A stretch of 64,000 nt of DNA from the NCBI RefSeq assembly GCF_024282095.1, contig NZ_JAMWZS010000009.1:19305-83304 (forward strand), given 5' to 3'. Made by a program: the position numbers and the translations under genes. The first letter of the stretch is position 1. Every line of letters begins with the position of its first letter. The DNA comes from Nitrosomonas sp. (GTDB lineage: Bacteria > Pseudomonadota > Gammaproteobacteria > Burkholderiales > Nitrosomonadaceae). Positions 55,201 through 64,000 of this stretch are shown here, in pieces. Below the pieces are notes generated by a model, which searched no databases, was not told the origin of the DNA, and was given only the letters and a program-made list of their open reading frames with translations.

Positions 55201-57141
55201 TTACTTACCGGCATCCGGGTCAGTCGGTGGAACAACTTTCCAGCGCACCATCATCGCGTGATCTTCGTGCACCACATTGTGACAATGCATCGGGTAATCG
55301 CCATACCAGTCCCTAAACTGCAGGTACAACTGCACTTCACCTGAACCGGTTGTTCCAACCGCTGCCTGGCCGATACGCACCACATCCTTACGCGATTTAT
55401 CCTCGATACTCAGGTTGCTCGCCTTACCGTTGCGGCTCACTATTTGAAACTCTTCAAAGTGGATATGAATGGGATGAGACCAGCCGCCACCGGATTTCAA
55501 AGTCCAGAGCTCGGCTGTTCCTTCCACCGGATACGCGCTGATGACACTCGGATCAAACAACTGTTCATTGACCGTCCAGGCGCCGTTAAGACTGCCGAAG
55601 CTGAATGTACGCTTTTTAACAGCTGCGTTATTGGCCATTACCGGCATCGGCACCATAGTCTGGGTTTGCAGTGTTGTCATGTCTGCACTGTCATCCACCA
55701 CAGCTTCGTTGGTCACGATGAATTTAAGTAACCTGGTTTTGCCACTGGAAGCCAGGATCTTACCGGTCGGCCCTTGTCCGTTGATCTGCTCCAAACGATT
55801 CTCAAGATAAATTTCCGTACCCGGTGCGTATTGACTAAAATCGATAATTACATCCGCGCGCTCGGCGACGCCCATACGGATGCTGGGTACGATTTGCGCT
55901 TTCGGTAGCAAGTTGCCACAGTTGGCGATACGGGTAAATTTGCTGCCGTTGCTTAGAAATACTTCGATAAACCGGGAAGGTCCGCCATTCAGAAAGCGAA
56001 TACGATATTTGCGCTTCTTAACGTAAAGCTTCGGTTTGATCTTGAAATTGACCGTTTGTTGATCACCGAGAAAACCTTCGGTCATGAACGGATCCCAGAA
56101 CATTTGCCCGGTAGTGTCGAAGGATTTGTCGGTAATCAGCATGGGGATATCGAATTCGCCACTGGGCAAACGTAATCCGGTGGTTTCATCATCCGTATCG
56201 AGCTTGATGTCGTCACTAAACAGCGTATAAAAAGACGCCAAGCCTTTGTAGACATTCTGCGCGGTAAAATCGAAGCGATGATCGTGGAACCACAGCGAGC
56301 TTTGTGTTTCCTGCCAGTCTCCGGGACACCACAAGCCATTGCGTGTAGTTCCGCTTTTATGTGTGCTGGCAAAACCGGCGCGTATATTGGGGTACCAGTG
56401 ATCCCACCAGGTTCCGCTATCGTAAAAGCGTGTCGGTCCCCCATCGGAAGTATGGGGATTATGCGCATTGTGCAAATGCGGTGAAATCTGGTTGATACCG
56501 AACCCTTGATTATCGTTGCCATTCTTGGGTAACCCATTGTACATCCGCATGATAATGGGTTGTTGATATTGCGCTTTGATGCGCAGCACACCGACGGCAT
56601 CACTGTTTAAATCGGTATAAGTCCACACCTTGGAGTTGAAGCCAGGATACTCGGCGCTGGAATAAAAATTCCAGTCGATCTCTTTGGCCATCAATTCATA
56701 GCGGGCGGTGATTGCTGCGTTACCGCCCAATTCATTCCAGCGCTGATGCGGCTCGGTACGCGCTTCTTGAAAGTCGTAATAGTCATTCATTCCTGGATGC
56801 CAGCGATTCTGCTTATCCTTGCAACCACCTTCATCGGCTTCCGGTCCTGCGAAAGCACCGACAGGCGCACAAGTCTTTGGAATCGGTAGCAGATCGGTCC
56901 ACGGTTGGTTACACGGCGGGCTAATGTGAATATTGGAAGCAGCCGCGACTGCCAAATTAGGAAAAAATGCATTACCGCCTACCGACACCAGACCGCCTGC
57001 GCTAGCAGTCAATCCCAGTTTAAGCAGATCTCTGCGGCTCAGCTTGGCCGCGACGATATCTCTGACTTCCTGCATGTATCTGGCAACTGCTTTTTCTTGC
57101 CGGCCAGAATTTGTTGATGCTATGATCTTTTTGCTCATCAC
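55201..57141 (-). CDS. Tat-exported multicopper oxidase
   Basis: A 646-residue oxidase. A Tat motif (SRRDLLKLGLTASAGGLVSV, 35-54) precedes the cupredoxin domains. All four copper motifs are visible: HLHNAH (222-227), WFHDHR (284-289), HPIHIHFEEF (about 563) and MHCHNVVHEDHAMM (618-631), so the type 1 site has Cys620 and Met630. It oxidises a phenolic, metal or similar substrate with O2 in the periplasm. The domain set resembles CotA/bilirubin-oxidase-like enzymes; CotA-type members can oxidise Mn(II). Copper supply by the adjacent SCO is likely. Two start codons lie side by side (57141, 57138). Confidence 0.93.
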   Translation of the reverse strand: MMSKKIIASTNSGRQEKAVARYMQEVRDIVAAKLSRRDLLKLGLTASAGGLVSVGGNAFFPNLAVAAASNIHISPPCNQPWTDLLPIPKTCAPVGAFAGPEADEGGCKDKQNRWHPGMNDYYDFQEARTEPHQRWNELGGNAAITARYELMAKEIDWNFYSSAEYPGFNSKVWTYTDLNSDAVGVLRIKAQYQQPIIMRMYNGLPKNGNDNQGFGINQISPHLHNAHNPHTSDGGPTRFYDSGTWWDHWYPNIRAGFASTHKSGTTRNGLWCPGDWQETQSSLWFHDHRFDFTAQNVYKGLASFYTLFSDDIKLDTDDETTGLRLPSGEFDIPMLITDKSFDTTGQMFWDPFMTEGFLGDQQTVNFKIKPKLYVKKRKYRIRFLNGGPSRFIEVFLSNGSKFTRIANCGNLLPKAQIVPSIRMGVAERADVIIDFSQYAPGTEIYLENRLEQINGQGPTGKILASSGKTRLLKFIVTNEAVVDDSADMTTLQTQTMVPMPVMANNAAVKKRTFSFGSLNGAWTVNEQLFDPSVISAYPVEGTAELWTLKSGGGWSHPIHIHFEEFQIVSRNGKASNLSIEDKSRKDVVRIGQAAVGTTGSGEVQLYLQFRDWYGDYPMHCHNVVHEDHAMMVRWKVVPPTDPDAGK

Positions 57142-57741
57142 TCATGCCCTCCTTCACTCAGTTAAAACAATGCCCCACCCTGCTGTTCACAACATGTTTT
57201 GTTTCTCGAAATACCTGTTGTAAACAACTTTTTAAGGCGATCAATTGCCTCGGATTGTTGTTATCGTTCCGTATAGAATGAAGAGTTTGAGTATAAGCAT
57301 CTGATTTATTGAATATTGCATTCAATGAAATCAGTGTCTATTTGGTATGAGCTTTCTAGTTATTTTGTTGTTTCTATACTGCTTGCTTTGTTGCGAATTC
57401 CTCCGCCACTCAGCAAGATTGGCTAGATACTATGCTCACGGGCATGCAAAATAAATTAGCTTTCTACTTATTTTCATCTAAGTAATTCCTTAAAAACACT
57501 AGGAATTCTCTTAGAAATGTATTGACTGTCATTAATTTTATGCTGCATTACTAGGCAGAAATCTTAGAAAAAACCACCGCTCCGTTGCTACCCAATAGTG
57601 GTTTCATCAGTATGAGCCAGATAATCGATTTCTGTTAAATCACTTCCCCCCATTGACTCATTACTGCAGTTCCATGGATGCAGCGTATAATTACGCTATT
57701 CATTGAAAATCAAAATTAAAATTTTTAACAAAAAACCTAAT
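57142..57741. other. Divergent intergenic region between multicopper oxidase and lysS
   Basis: An AT-rich 600-base gap without a credible gene. It carries the 30-base element at 57452 on the oxidase side and should contain the lysS promoter. Confidence 0.5.
57452..57481. promoter_or_regulatory. Shared 30-base upstream element, copy 2
   Basis: TAAATTAGCTTTCTACTTAT begins a block matching 45943-45972 with two mismatches. It lies about 310 bases upstream of the multicopper oxidase start, a distance similar to that of copy 1 from its gene. Confidence 0.55.
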
Positions 57742-59250
57742 ATGACCCAGGAAAATCAACCCACTACGCCTCAGGATGAAAATCAAATCATTGCTGAACG
57801 CCGTGCCAAGCTGGCTGAAATACGACAAGCAGGCAATGCGTTTCCGAATACCTTCCGGCGCGAACATCTAGCGTCAGAACTCCATCAACACTACGATGAA
57901 TTCTCGAAAGAACAACTGGAAGAGCATCCAGTTTCTGCAAAAGTGGCGGGGCGTATGGTGTTGAAGCGTGTCATGGGTAAAGCCAGCTTTGCCACGATTC
58001 AGGACATGAGCGGACGCATCCAATTATATATTTCGGATGATCACACCGGCGCAGCGGTGCATGCTGGGTTCAAGCATCATGATTTGGGCGATATCCTCGG
58101 CGCGCACGGTGTGCTGTTTAAAACCAAAACCGGCGAACTCTCGATCCGCGTCACCGACCTGCAACTACTGACAAAGTCGCTGCGCCCGCTACCGGAAAAG
58201 TTTCATGGCTTGACCGATCAGGAACAAAAATACCGCCAGCGTTACCTCGATCTGATCACCAACGAAGAAGCACGCAAGGTGTTCACGGTACGCTCAAAAG
58301 TCATTCAGGCGATCCGTGAATTCTTCGTTGCACGAGATTATCTGGAGGTTGAAACTCCGATGATGCACCCGATTCCCGGTGGCGCTTCAGCGCGGCCGTT
58401 CGTCACGCATCACAATGCATTGGATATGGCGCTGTATTTGCGCATCGCACCTGAGCTTTATCTGAAACGCTTGGTGGTCGGCGGCATGGAGAAAGTTTTT
58501 GAGATTAACCGCAATTTCCGCAATGAAGGGATTTCCACGCGGCACAATCCGGAATTTACCATGGTGGAATTCTATGAAGCGTATCAGGATTTTACCTATC
58601 TGATGGATTTCACGGAAAAAATGTTCGCTGCTGTGGCTGAAAAAGTTCTCGGAACCACTCAGATCACTTACCAAGGCAAAGCAATCGATCTGGCCAAACC
58701 GTTCATGCGCTTGACCATTACCCAAGCGATACAAAAATTCCATCCGCAATATTCCGATGCGCAATTGCAGAACCGTGATTTCCTGATCGAACAATTGCGA
58801 ACCCTCAATATTCACTATAACCCGCACGATGGTATCGGCGGCCTGCAACTGTCGCTGTTTGACGAAACCACGGAACATCTGCTGTTTGAACCCACATTTA
58901 TTGTCGATTATCCCGCAGAGGTCTCCCCGCTGGCTCGGCGCAATGACAGCAACCCTGACATCACCGACCGCTTCGAGCTATATATCGCCGGACGTGAGAT
59001 CGCCAATGGATTTTCGGAGTTAAACGATTCAGAAGATCAAGCAGCGCGCTTTCAGGAGCAAGCCCGAGCCAAAGAGGCCGGCGATGCCGAGGCCATGCAT
59101 TACGACGCCGATTATATCCGCGCGCTGGAATACGGCCTGCCCCCCACCGCCGGTGAAGGCATCGGCATTGACCGGCTGATCATGTTACTGACCGACAGTC
59201 CCAGCATTCGTGATGTGATTTTGTTTCCGCAGTTACGGCGGGAAGATTAG
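57742..59250 (+). CDS. lysS: Lysyl-tRNA synthetase (class II)
   Basis: A 502-residue class II synthetase charging tRNA-Lys. The start [20 protein letters not shown] at 57742 gives the normal length; an in-frame ATG at 57703 would add a Lys-rich stretch unlike the family. The OB-fold anticodon domain (about 50-150) precedes the catalytic core. Motif 2 is [20 protein letters not shown] and motif 3 is [15 protein letters not shown], near the C-terminus, ending in FPQLRRED. Confidence 0.96.
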   Translation: MTQENQPTTPQDENQIIAERRAKLAEIRQAGNAFPNTFRREHLASELHQHYDEFSKEQLEEHPVSAKVAGRMVLKRVMGKASFATIQDMSGRIQLYISDDHTGAAVHAGFKHHDLGDILGAHGVLFKTKTGELSIRVTDLQLLTKSLRPLPEKFHGLTDQEQKYRQRYLDLITNEEARKVFTVRSKVIQAIREFFVARDYLEVETPMMHPIPGGASARPFVTHHNALDMALYLRIAPELYLKRLVVGGMEKVFEINRNFRNEGISTRHNPEFTMVEFYEAYQDFTYLMDFTEKMFAAVAEKVLGTTQITYQGKAIDLAKPFMRLTITQAIQKFHPQYSDAQLQNRDFLIEQLRTLNIHYNPHDGIGGLQLSLFDETTEHLLFEPTFIVDYPAEVSPLARRNDSNPDITDRFELYIAGREIANGFSELNDSEDQAARFQEQARAKEAGDAEAMHYDADYIRALEYGLPPTAGEGIGIDRLIMLLTDSPSIRDVILFPQLRRED

Positions 59251-59345
59251 GGAAGCGCTGAATAATTCACCAATGATTATGCCACGAAGTTTTTGTGGGG
59301 AATAATGTCAAGATCTTTTGTGCCTGCTGCTGATTCATCCAGCAT

Positions 59346-59378
59346 AAATAGTGTACACTATTATCGTGTACACTATTT
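59346..59378. promoter_or_regulatory. Palindromic operator of the vapBC operon
   Basis: AAATAGTGTACAC (59346-59358) and its exact inverse GTGTACACTATTT (59366-59378) are separated by 7 bases, 18 bases before the vapB start. Each arm includes a GTGTACAC half-palindrome. This is the usual place for VapB-type autoregulation. Confidence 0.75.
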
Positions 59379-59396
59379 TAAGGAAGGATACAGCGG

Positions 59397-59621
59397 ATGA
59401 AAAATATCACCTTAAGTGCGGACGATAAACTGATTGAAGCCGCTCGTGAACGGGCTCGCGCCGAACAGACCACCCTTAACGAGCAATTCCGCCGCTGGCT
59501 GACAGACTATGTGCGGCAGGAGCATCAAACCGAGTCTGCAATGGCATTAATCGAGGAACTACGTGGACAAGTACGTACAGGCGGTCGCAAATTCACGCGA
59601 GACGAAATGAATGAGCGGTGA
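59397..59621 (+). CDS. VapB-type antitoxin
   Basis: A 74-residue ribbon-helix-helix-like antitoxin. A short N-terminal strand (MKNITLSADDKLIEAARERA) leads to helices, followed by an acidic/basic toxin-binding tail (GRKFTRDEMNER). It overlaps the toxin gene by 11 bases and follows AAGGAAGGA. Binding to the palindrome upstream is expected from the family. Confidence 0.82.
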   Translation: MKNITLSADDKLIEAARERARAEQTTLNEQFRRWLTDYVRQEHQTESAMALIEELRGQVRTGGRKFTRDEMNER

Positions 59622-60033
59622 ATTTATCGATACCAATGTTTTCATCTACCTGTTCGACGAAACCGATGAGCACAAACGTACTATTGCAGAACAACTGATT
59701 CAGAAAGCGCTGGAAACTCGCAGTGCTTGCATCAGCCATCAAGTCATCCAGGAGACGCTCAACGTTGTGACACGAAAAATGCCATCTCCCATGAGCGCAG
59801 AAAACGCACAGCGATTTCTGGAACAGGTCTTGATGCCCTTATGGCGAATCATGCCCAGCCTGGCGCTTTACCGTCGCGGCCTTGAACTTCAATCGCGCTA
59901 TGGCTTCAGTTTTTACGATGCCTTGATTGTTGCTGCAGCTCTCGAATCCGCCTGCACGCGTTTATACACGGAAGACTTGCAGCACGGTCAGAAAATTGAT
60001 GGATTGGTAATTGAGAATCCTTTTATCGATTGA
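59611..60033 (+). CDS. VapC-type PIN-domain toxin
   Basis: A 140-residue PIN ribonuclease. The acidic residues are in FIDTNVFIYLFDETD (4-18), VIQETLNV (about 47-54), and FYDALIVAAALESACTRLYTED (about 97-118, two Asp). Such toxins cut tRNA or rRNA and are held by their antitoxin. The catalytic set looks complete. Confidence 0.88.
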   Translation: MSGEFIDTNVFIYLFDETDEHKRTIAEQLIQKALETRSACISHQVIQETLNVVTRKMPSPMSAENAQRFLEQVLMPLWRIMPSLALYRRGLELQSRYGFSFYDALIVAAALESACTRLYTEDLQHGQKIDGLVIENPFID

Positions 60034-60085
60034 GATTGGGTTAGGCAGCAGGATCAATCGAGTTTGACTCTGTCGATTTATTGAA

Positions 60086-60172
60086 TTCTTGATTCGCGAC
60101 CTGACCCTAGTTTTTTGTTGAGCATTTGCCGGAGCTGCGTAAAATATAAGAGGTCAGGTCGAGAATCAAGAA
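60086..60172. repeat. 87-bp inverted-repeat element after vapC
   Basis: TTCTTGATTCGCGACCTGAC (60086-60105, plus C at 60106) pairs with the block at 60152-60172 over 21 positions with one mismatch. No gene lies inside. It could be a MITE-like repeat or a long terminator stem. Confidence 0.6.
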
Positions 60173-60266
60173 AATAAGCAAGTCACAGAGGGCACATCTT
60201 GATATCAACCCCCTTTTCTCTTGGCAATCGGACAAAGAGATCTTCCTGAACTGCCAATTCGCTTCA

Positions 60267-60929
60267 TCAACGCAAACTGATAATCGGCCAATTATTTCTT
60301 TCGGCGTGGCTTTTCAATGTAGGATCCGGATCGACTGCGACCGGGTGCGTCACTTTGCTCAGTAATGGTAAATCATTGAGTGAATCGCTATAAAACCAGC
60401 TGCGCAAGAAGGAAAGCCAGGTTAAATTATGCGCATCCAGCCACTTCTCCAGCCGTTCCACTTTTCCTTCCCGGAAAGATGGCGTGCCGGATACCCGGCC
60501 GGTAAATTCGCCATCTTTTTCTTCCGGCTCGGTCGCAATCAAATGATGAATGCCGAGTGCTTGCGCGATCGGTGCGGTGACGAAGCTGTTGGTGGCGGTA
60601 ATAATGATGCACAAATCATCATCCAGCATATGCCGCTCGATCAACCGACGCGTACCCGGCGCAATCAGCGGCATAATCTTTTTGCACATAAATTCACTGC
60701 GCCACGCCTCCAACTGAGCGCGCGGATGACGCGCCAACGGCTTTAACTGAAAATCCAAAAACTCATGAATATCCAATGTTCCCGCTTTATATTGCTCGTA
60801 AAACTCGATATTTTTGGTCTCGTGCAATTCACGATCCAATGCTTTCTTTTCAATCAAAAACTGCGCCCACTGGAAATCACTATCACCGGCAATCAGTGTG
60901 TTATCCAGATCAAATAATGCTAAATTCAT
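60267..60929 (-). CDS. HAD-superfamily IB phosphatase (SerB-like)
   Basis: A 220-residue HAD phosphatase. The start MNLALFDLDNTLIAGDSDFQ at 60929 overlaps the hda stop (ATGA). An upstream in-frame start inside hda is rejected. Motif I is FDLDNTLIAGD, motif II ITATNSF (about 110), and motif IV YSDSLNDLPLL (about 186-196). Closest types are histidinol-phosphatase-like or PSP-like HAD IB enzymes. Its operon partner Hda gives no clue to the substrate. Confidence 0.88.
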   Translation of the reverse strand: MNLALFDLDNTLIAGDSDFQWAQFLIEKKALDRELHETKNIEFYEQYKAGTLDIHEFLDFQLKPLARHPRAQLEAWRSEFMCKKIMPLIAPGTRRLIERHMLDDDLCIIITATNSFVTAPIAQALGIHHLIATEPEEKDGEFTGRVSGTPSFREGKVERLEKWLDAHNLTWLSFLRSWFYSDSLNDLPLLSKVTHPVAVDPDPTLKSHAERNNWPIISLR

Positions 60930-61603
60930 GAAGCCACCTGTAATAATTCTCGTAATAAAGGGATGGTAATCTGACGCTGATGCACCAGAGAATAACGATC
61001 CAGCGCATCCAGTGTCATCATCAACGACGGCAAATCGCGCCGGCCATGGCGTAACAGATACCGGCAAATTTCCTGTGTCAAATCAAAGCCGCAATCAGCG
61101 GCATGACTTTTCATCGCTTGTATTTTCTCTTCTTCAGTTAACTCAAGCACTTGATAAACCAGCCCCCACCCCAGGCGAGTAACCAAGTCTTGCCGCATGT
61201 TCAGGTACATCGGTGCAGACACGCCGCTCATCAGCAGAAACGTATGACCTTCATCGCGCAACTGATTATAAAGATTGAATAATTCAATCTGGGCCGATGC
61301 ATCCAGACAATCAATGTCGTCGATCGCGATACAATCCAGCTCGCCATCCACAGGAAACTCGCAACATTTTCCGGCGGAGAAATATACCGCTTTTAAGTTT
61401 TTTTGGGTATAGGCAGCAACGGTTGCCTGTAACAAATGGCTTTTACCGCATCCCAAACCGCCCCATAGGTAAACAAAGTGTTCTTTTTCCTGCCCTGACA
61501 GAATAGTCGTCAGCATATGCAACAGCTCAGTATTGCGCCCCGGCAGGAAATTTGTCAGCGTAGGGAATGGCAGGGGTTTAATATCTAGCAGCAACTGTTG
61601 CAT
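60926..61603 (-). CDS. hda: DnaA regulatory inactivator Hda
   Basis: A 225-residue AAA+ protein related to DnaA domain III. It begins MQQLLLDIKPLPFPTLTNFL, where QLLLDI is the sliding-clamp-binding motif. Walker A is LWGGLGCGKSHLLQA (about 48-62) and Walker B CIAIDDIDCLD. With the clamp it promotes DnaA-ATP hydrolysis after initiation. It sits between the AI-2E-type permease gene and the HAD gene. Confidence 0.92.
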   Translation of the reverse strand: MQQLLLDIKPLPFPTLTNFLPGRNTELLHMLTTILSGQEKEHFVYLWGGLGCGKSHLLQATVAAYTQKNLKAVYFSAGKCCEFPVDGELDCIAIDDIDCLDASAQIELFNLYNQLRDEGHTFLLMSGVSAPMYLNMRQDLVTRLGWGLVYQVLELTEEEKIQAMKSHAADCGFDLTQEICRYLLRHGRRDLPSLMMTLDALDRYSLVHQRQITIPLLRELLQVAS

Positions 61604-61642
61604 GGTAATCGCCCAATCTGCATAGTCCAGCCTTGCAACTGA

Positions 61643-62707
61643 CTATGAATTATAGAGATTGCTCCCCAGGTAGCGTTGATGCAGATGACGCAACCAAACC
61701 AGCAGTACGGCACTCACCGGCAATGCCAGCAGAATGCCCAGGAAGCCAAATAACTGGCCGAACGCCAGCAACGCAAAAATGACCATGACCGGATGCAGTC
61801 CAATGCGATCACCGACCAACCATGGTGTAATCAGCATGCCCTCGAGCAATTGACCAGCACCAAACACAATCCACACGGGAATCACCCCGCTCCAGCCCTG
61901 AAACTGCATCACTGCGGCAAACGTTGCCAGCGTCAGGCCAACAATCATGCCGAGATACGGTACAAACACCAGAATACCGGCCACCAATCCGATCGGTAAC
62001 GCAAATTCCAATCCCACCAGCCAGAGGCCCGTGATGTAGCACATGCTCATCAGCACGATGACGGATAATTGTCCGCGCAAAAATTCCGCCAGAATCCGGT
62101 CCGTCTCATGCGCTAATAGCGATACCTGATGGTGCCAATAGCGCGGAATCATCTCATCGATCAATTTGATCAACTTATTCCAATCGCGCAGCAGATAAAA
62201 CAATACCACCGGTACCAGCAACAGATTGACCATAAACTCAACCACCGCCATACCGCCACTGGTTAAAGAAGGCAGCACTTTCGCAGCAAAGCCGCCCGCA
62301 CTCTTCCAGTGGTCTGATATGGCCTGCTTCAACACATTCATATCCGGCTGCAAACTGATGTTGAATCTTGTTTCCAGCCACGGAACCACATGATTCTTGA
62401 ACAGATCCAGATAAACCGGCATTTTATCCAGCAAGCGCCGCGCTTCTTCTTCAAATAGCGGCACCATGATCAGAATCAAAGCCGCGAACACCCCGAGCAA
62501 TAAAAACATCACCAATACCGTTCCCACTGTGCGCGATAGCTTTTTTCCGGCTAAAAAAGTCACCATCGGATTGCAAATATAAGCAATCACTGCTGCCAGT
62601 AAAAAGGGCGTCAGAATCGGACTGAGCAGATAAATCAACCCGCCGGTCACGCAAACCAGTATTAGCCACCACAGATAATGCATATCGGCAGAGTGTTCAG
62701 TGTTCAT
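61643..62707 (-). CDS. AI-2E family transporter (PerM/YdiK-type)
   Basis: A 354-residue membrane protein with about eight helices. The sequence follows the AI-2E exporter/PerM pattern: two N-terminal helices (LWWLILVCVTGGLIYLLSPI), a cytoplasmic/periplasmic helical insert (about 85-150), and a C-terminal bundle containing GLVAGILVFVPYLGMIVGL and the HPVMVIFALLAFGQLFGFLG region. Substrates are unknown for most members. It starts 9 bases from the aminotransferase stop and lies just upstream of hda on the same strand, a pairing common in betaproteobacteria. Confidence 0.87.
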   Translation of the reverse strand: MNTEHSADMHYLWWLILVCVTGGLIYLLSPILTPFLLAAVIAYICNPMVTFLAGKKLSRTVGTVLVMFLLLGVFAALILIMVPLFEEEARRLLDKMPVYLDLFKNHVVPWLETRFNISLQPDMNVLKQAISDHWKSAGGFAAKVLPSLTSGGMAVVEFMVNLLLVPVVLFYLLRDWNKLIKLIDEMIPRYWHHQVSLLAHETDRILAEFLRGQLSVIVLMSMCYITGLWLVGLEFALPIGLVAGILVFVPYLGMIVGLTLATFAAVMQFQGWSGVIPVWIVFGAGQLLEGMLITPWLVGDRIGLHPVMVIFALLAFGQLFGFLGILLALPVSAVLLVWLRHLHQRYLGSNLYNS

Positions 62708-62716
62708 ATCGTATGC

Positions 62717-64000
62717 TTAGCCAGCCTTTGTTTTTAACGCATGACTGGCAAGGTTCTTGCCAAGTTCCCAAATAGAGCCGGGTACTTGATGGGTATCCGC
62801 AATGGTTTTGGTAAATGCGCTGATGATATGATCCAGGTCTTTTTGCGTCAGTATCAACGGTGGCAATAGTTTGACGACATTCATGCCATGTCCTGCCACT
62901 TGCGTCAGGATTCTGTGTTCTTTGAATAACGGGATGGTGATCATCTGGCAGAATAATCCTTTATTGGCCGCTTCCAGCATCATCCATGCGGCCTTGAGTG
63001 ACAGACTATTCGGTGATTTGAACTCCACCGCAATCATTGAACCTTTACCGCGTACTTCTTTCAGGAATTCAAACTGACAGGTTAGCGCATTTATTCTGCT
63101 AATTATTTCAGCGCCCATTTTCGCACTGTTCTCAACCAGATTCTCTGTCTTGATCACTTCCAGGCTGGCCAGACCAGCAGCCATTGCCATATTATTCTTG
63201 GAAAAGGTGGAACCATGCACGACCGCGCGATCCATACGGTTAAACACTTTGTCCATAATCTGCTGCGTCATGGCCACCGCGCCGATCGGAACAAAACCGC
63301 CGGAAAGCGCCTTAGCCATGCAAATCATGTCCGGCTTTACGCCCCAATGTTCAATCGCCCAGAATTTACCGGTGCGTCCAAGGCCGGTTTGAATTTCATC
63401 CGCGACAAACAATGTGCCATATTTCTTGCATAATTTCTCGATCTCAGGCAAATAATTGTCATCCGGAATGTTGACACCCTTGCCCTGAATCGGCTCGACA
63501 ATAAAAGCCGCCACATCGCGATTGCTTAAGGCTTTTTCCAATGCTGCGAGATCATTGAATGGCACCGAACCACAATCCTGTAACAACGGACCGAAACCAT
63601 CCTTAAAAATCTGCTCGCCGTTCAACGATAAAGCCCCCATCGTCAAACCATGGTAAGCATGATCACAACAAATAATCCGATTGCGCTTGGTCACGTAACG
63701 CGCAAACTTTATCGCCGCTTCAACTGCTTCCGTGCCCGAATTACAAAAGAAAACCCTTTCCAGATTGTCCGGTGTCGTGAGCAGAATCTCCTTCGCTAGC
63801 AAACCGCTCAGAATCGATACATCCATCTGCACCAAATCGGGCATTTCGAGTGACAATACCTCTTTCAATGCATTGACGATGGTCGGATGGTTGCGGCCAA
63901 ATGCATAGACACCGAAGCCGCTCAGCAGATCAAGATATTCGTTACCGTGTTCGTCATACAGATACTGCCCGACAGCGCGTTCATAGTTCCGATCATAACC
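62717..64000 (-). CDS. Class III aminotransferase (ornithine/acetylornithine-type), 5' end cut by the window edge
   Basis: The frame stays open to the right edge, giving YDEHGNEYLDLLSGFGVYAF before the internal TTG at 63868, so the true start is outside. PLP-enzyme motifs are CNSGTEAVEAAIKFAR, DHAYHGLTMGALSL, VADEIQTGLGRTGKF and the PLP-Lys in MAKALSGGFVPIGA. It moves an amino group from an omega-amine donor such as ornithine. A hopanoid-type aminotransferase (HpnO-like) is an alternative, since such enzymes belong to this class; no hopanoid genes are visible here. Confidence 0.85.
   Translation of the reverse strand, partial: GYDRNYERAVGQYLYDEHGNEYLDLLSGFGVYAFGRNHPTIVNALKEVLSLEMPDLVQMDVSILSGLLAKEILLTTPDNLERVFFCNSGTEAVEAAIKFARYVTKRNRIICCDHAYHGLTMGALSLNGEQIFKDGFGPLLQDCGSVPFNDLAALEKALSNRDVAAFIVEPIQGKGVNIPDDNYLPEIEKLCKKYGTLFVADEIQTGLGRTGKFWAIEHWGVKPDMICMAKALSGGFVPIGAVAMTQQIMDKVFNRMDRAVVHGSTFSKNNMAMAAGLASLEVIKTENLVENSAKMGAEIISRINALTCQFEFLKEVRGKGSMIAVEFKSPNSLSLKAAWMMLEAANKGLFCQMITIPLFKEHRILTQVAGHGMNVVKLLPPLILTQKDLDHIISAFTKTIADTHQVPGSIWELGKNLASHALKTKAG

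Noticed and set aside
57703-57741. Upstream in-frame start for lysS
   Set aside because: It adds a Lys/Ile-rich stretch not seen in LysS; the ATG at 57742 gives the family start and length.

Overview
The window looks like a chromosomal segment of a betaproteobacterium, most likely a Nitrosomonas-type ammonia oxidiser. This is an inference from gene content, protein flavour and moderate GC, not from a marker gene. Supporting points are the rpsP-rimM-trmD-rplS operon, metX-metW, an incomplete PTS (EIIA-Man, HPr, EI), hda, lysS, glycolate oxidase GlcF, a bicarbonate transporter pair (SbtA/SbtB-like) and a Tat-exported multicopper oxidase with a SCO protein.

Layout. Positions 1-5,100 hold housekeeping and small genes (coq7 fragment, glcF, the S16 operon, an ArsC-like thioredoxin-fold protein, an IalB-like secreted protein, DUF2024). 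Positions 5,291-11,494 (minus) form a surface-polysaccharide locus: methyltransferases, an O-antigen ligase/polymerase, a GT2 glycosyltransferase, FkbM and a GT-B-like enzyme. A divergent GC-richer operon follows at 11,775-16,511: a CMP-Kdo-synthetase-like enzyme, an HpaI-type aldolase, a D-2-hydroxyacid dehydrogenase, an SDR, a HAD phosphatase and 6-phosphogluconolactonase. It reads like a route to an activated unusual keto-sugar acid. Positions 16,522-22,583 hold an island: C5-cytosine methyltransferase, a 989-residue protein with two GHKL ATPase modules (MORC-like N-terminus, histidine-kinase-like C-terminus), a receiver-like protein and a Vsr endonuclease. The last two are frameshifted.

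Positions 22,836-33,820 are a decaying accessory stretch. They contain an IS5-type remnant with a target duplication, an RHH protein, a FixJ-like regulator beside a multiply frameshifted PAS histidine kinase, an IS3 element that split a small exported-peptide ORF, a frameshifted sbtA, an intact sbtB and an alginate-export-type porin. A palindromic element is shared between the kinase side and the porin promoter. Positions 33,952-38,203 are core metabolism and the PTS. Then come a GAF-GGDEF diguanylate cyclase and a surface region (39,970-57,141, minus): a frameshifted Ig-repeat/RTX adhesin, an unknown secreted protein, a 2,583-residue RTX protein with a triplicated N-terminal module, SCO and a multicopper oxidase. 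The right end carries lysS, VapBC, a HAD phosphatase, hda, an AI-2E-type permease and a partial class III aminotransferase.

The long core genes and the 7.7-kb RTX gene read open throughout, while frameshifts cluster in 20-31 kb and in the 42-43 kb repeats. This favours real gene decay in the accessory stretch. Sequence error remains possible in homopolymers and repeats.
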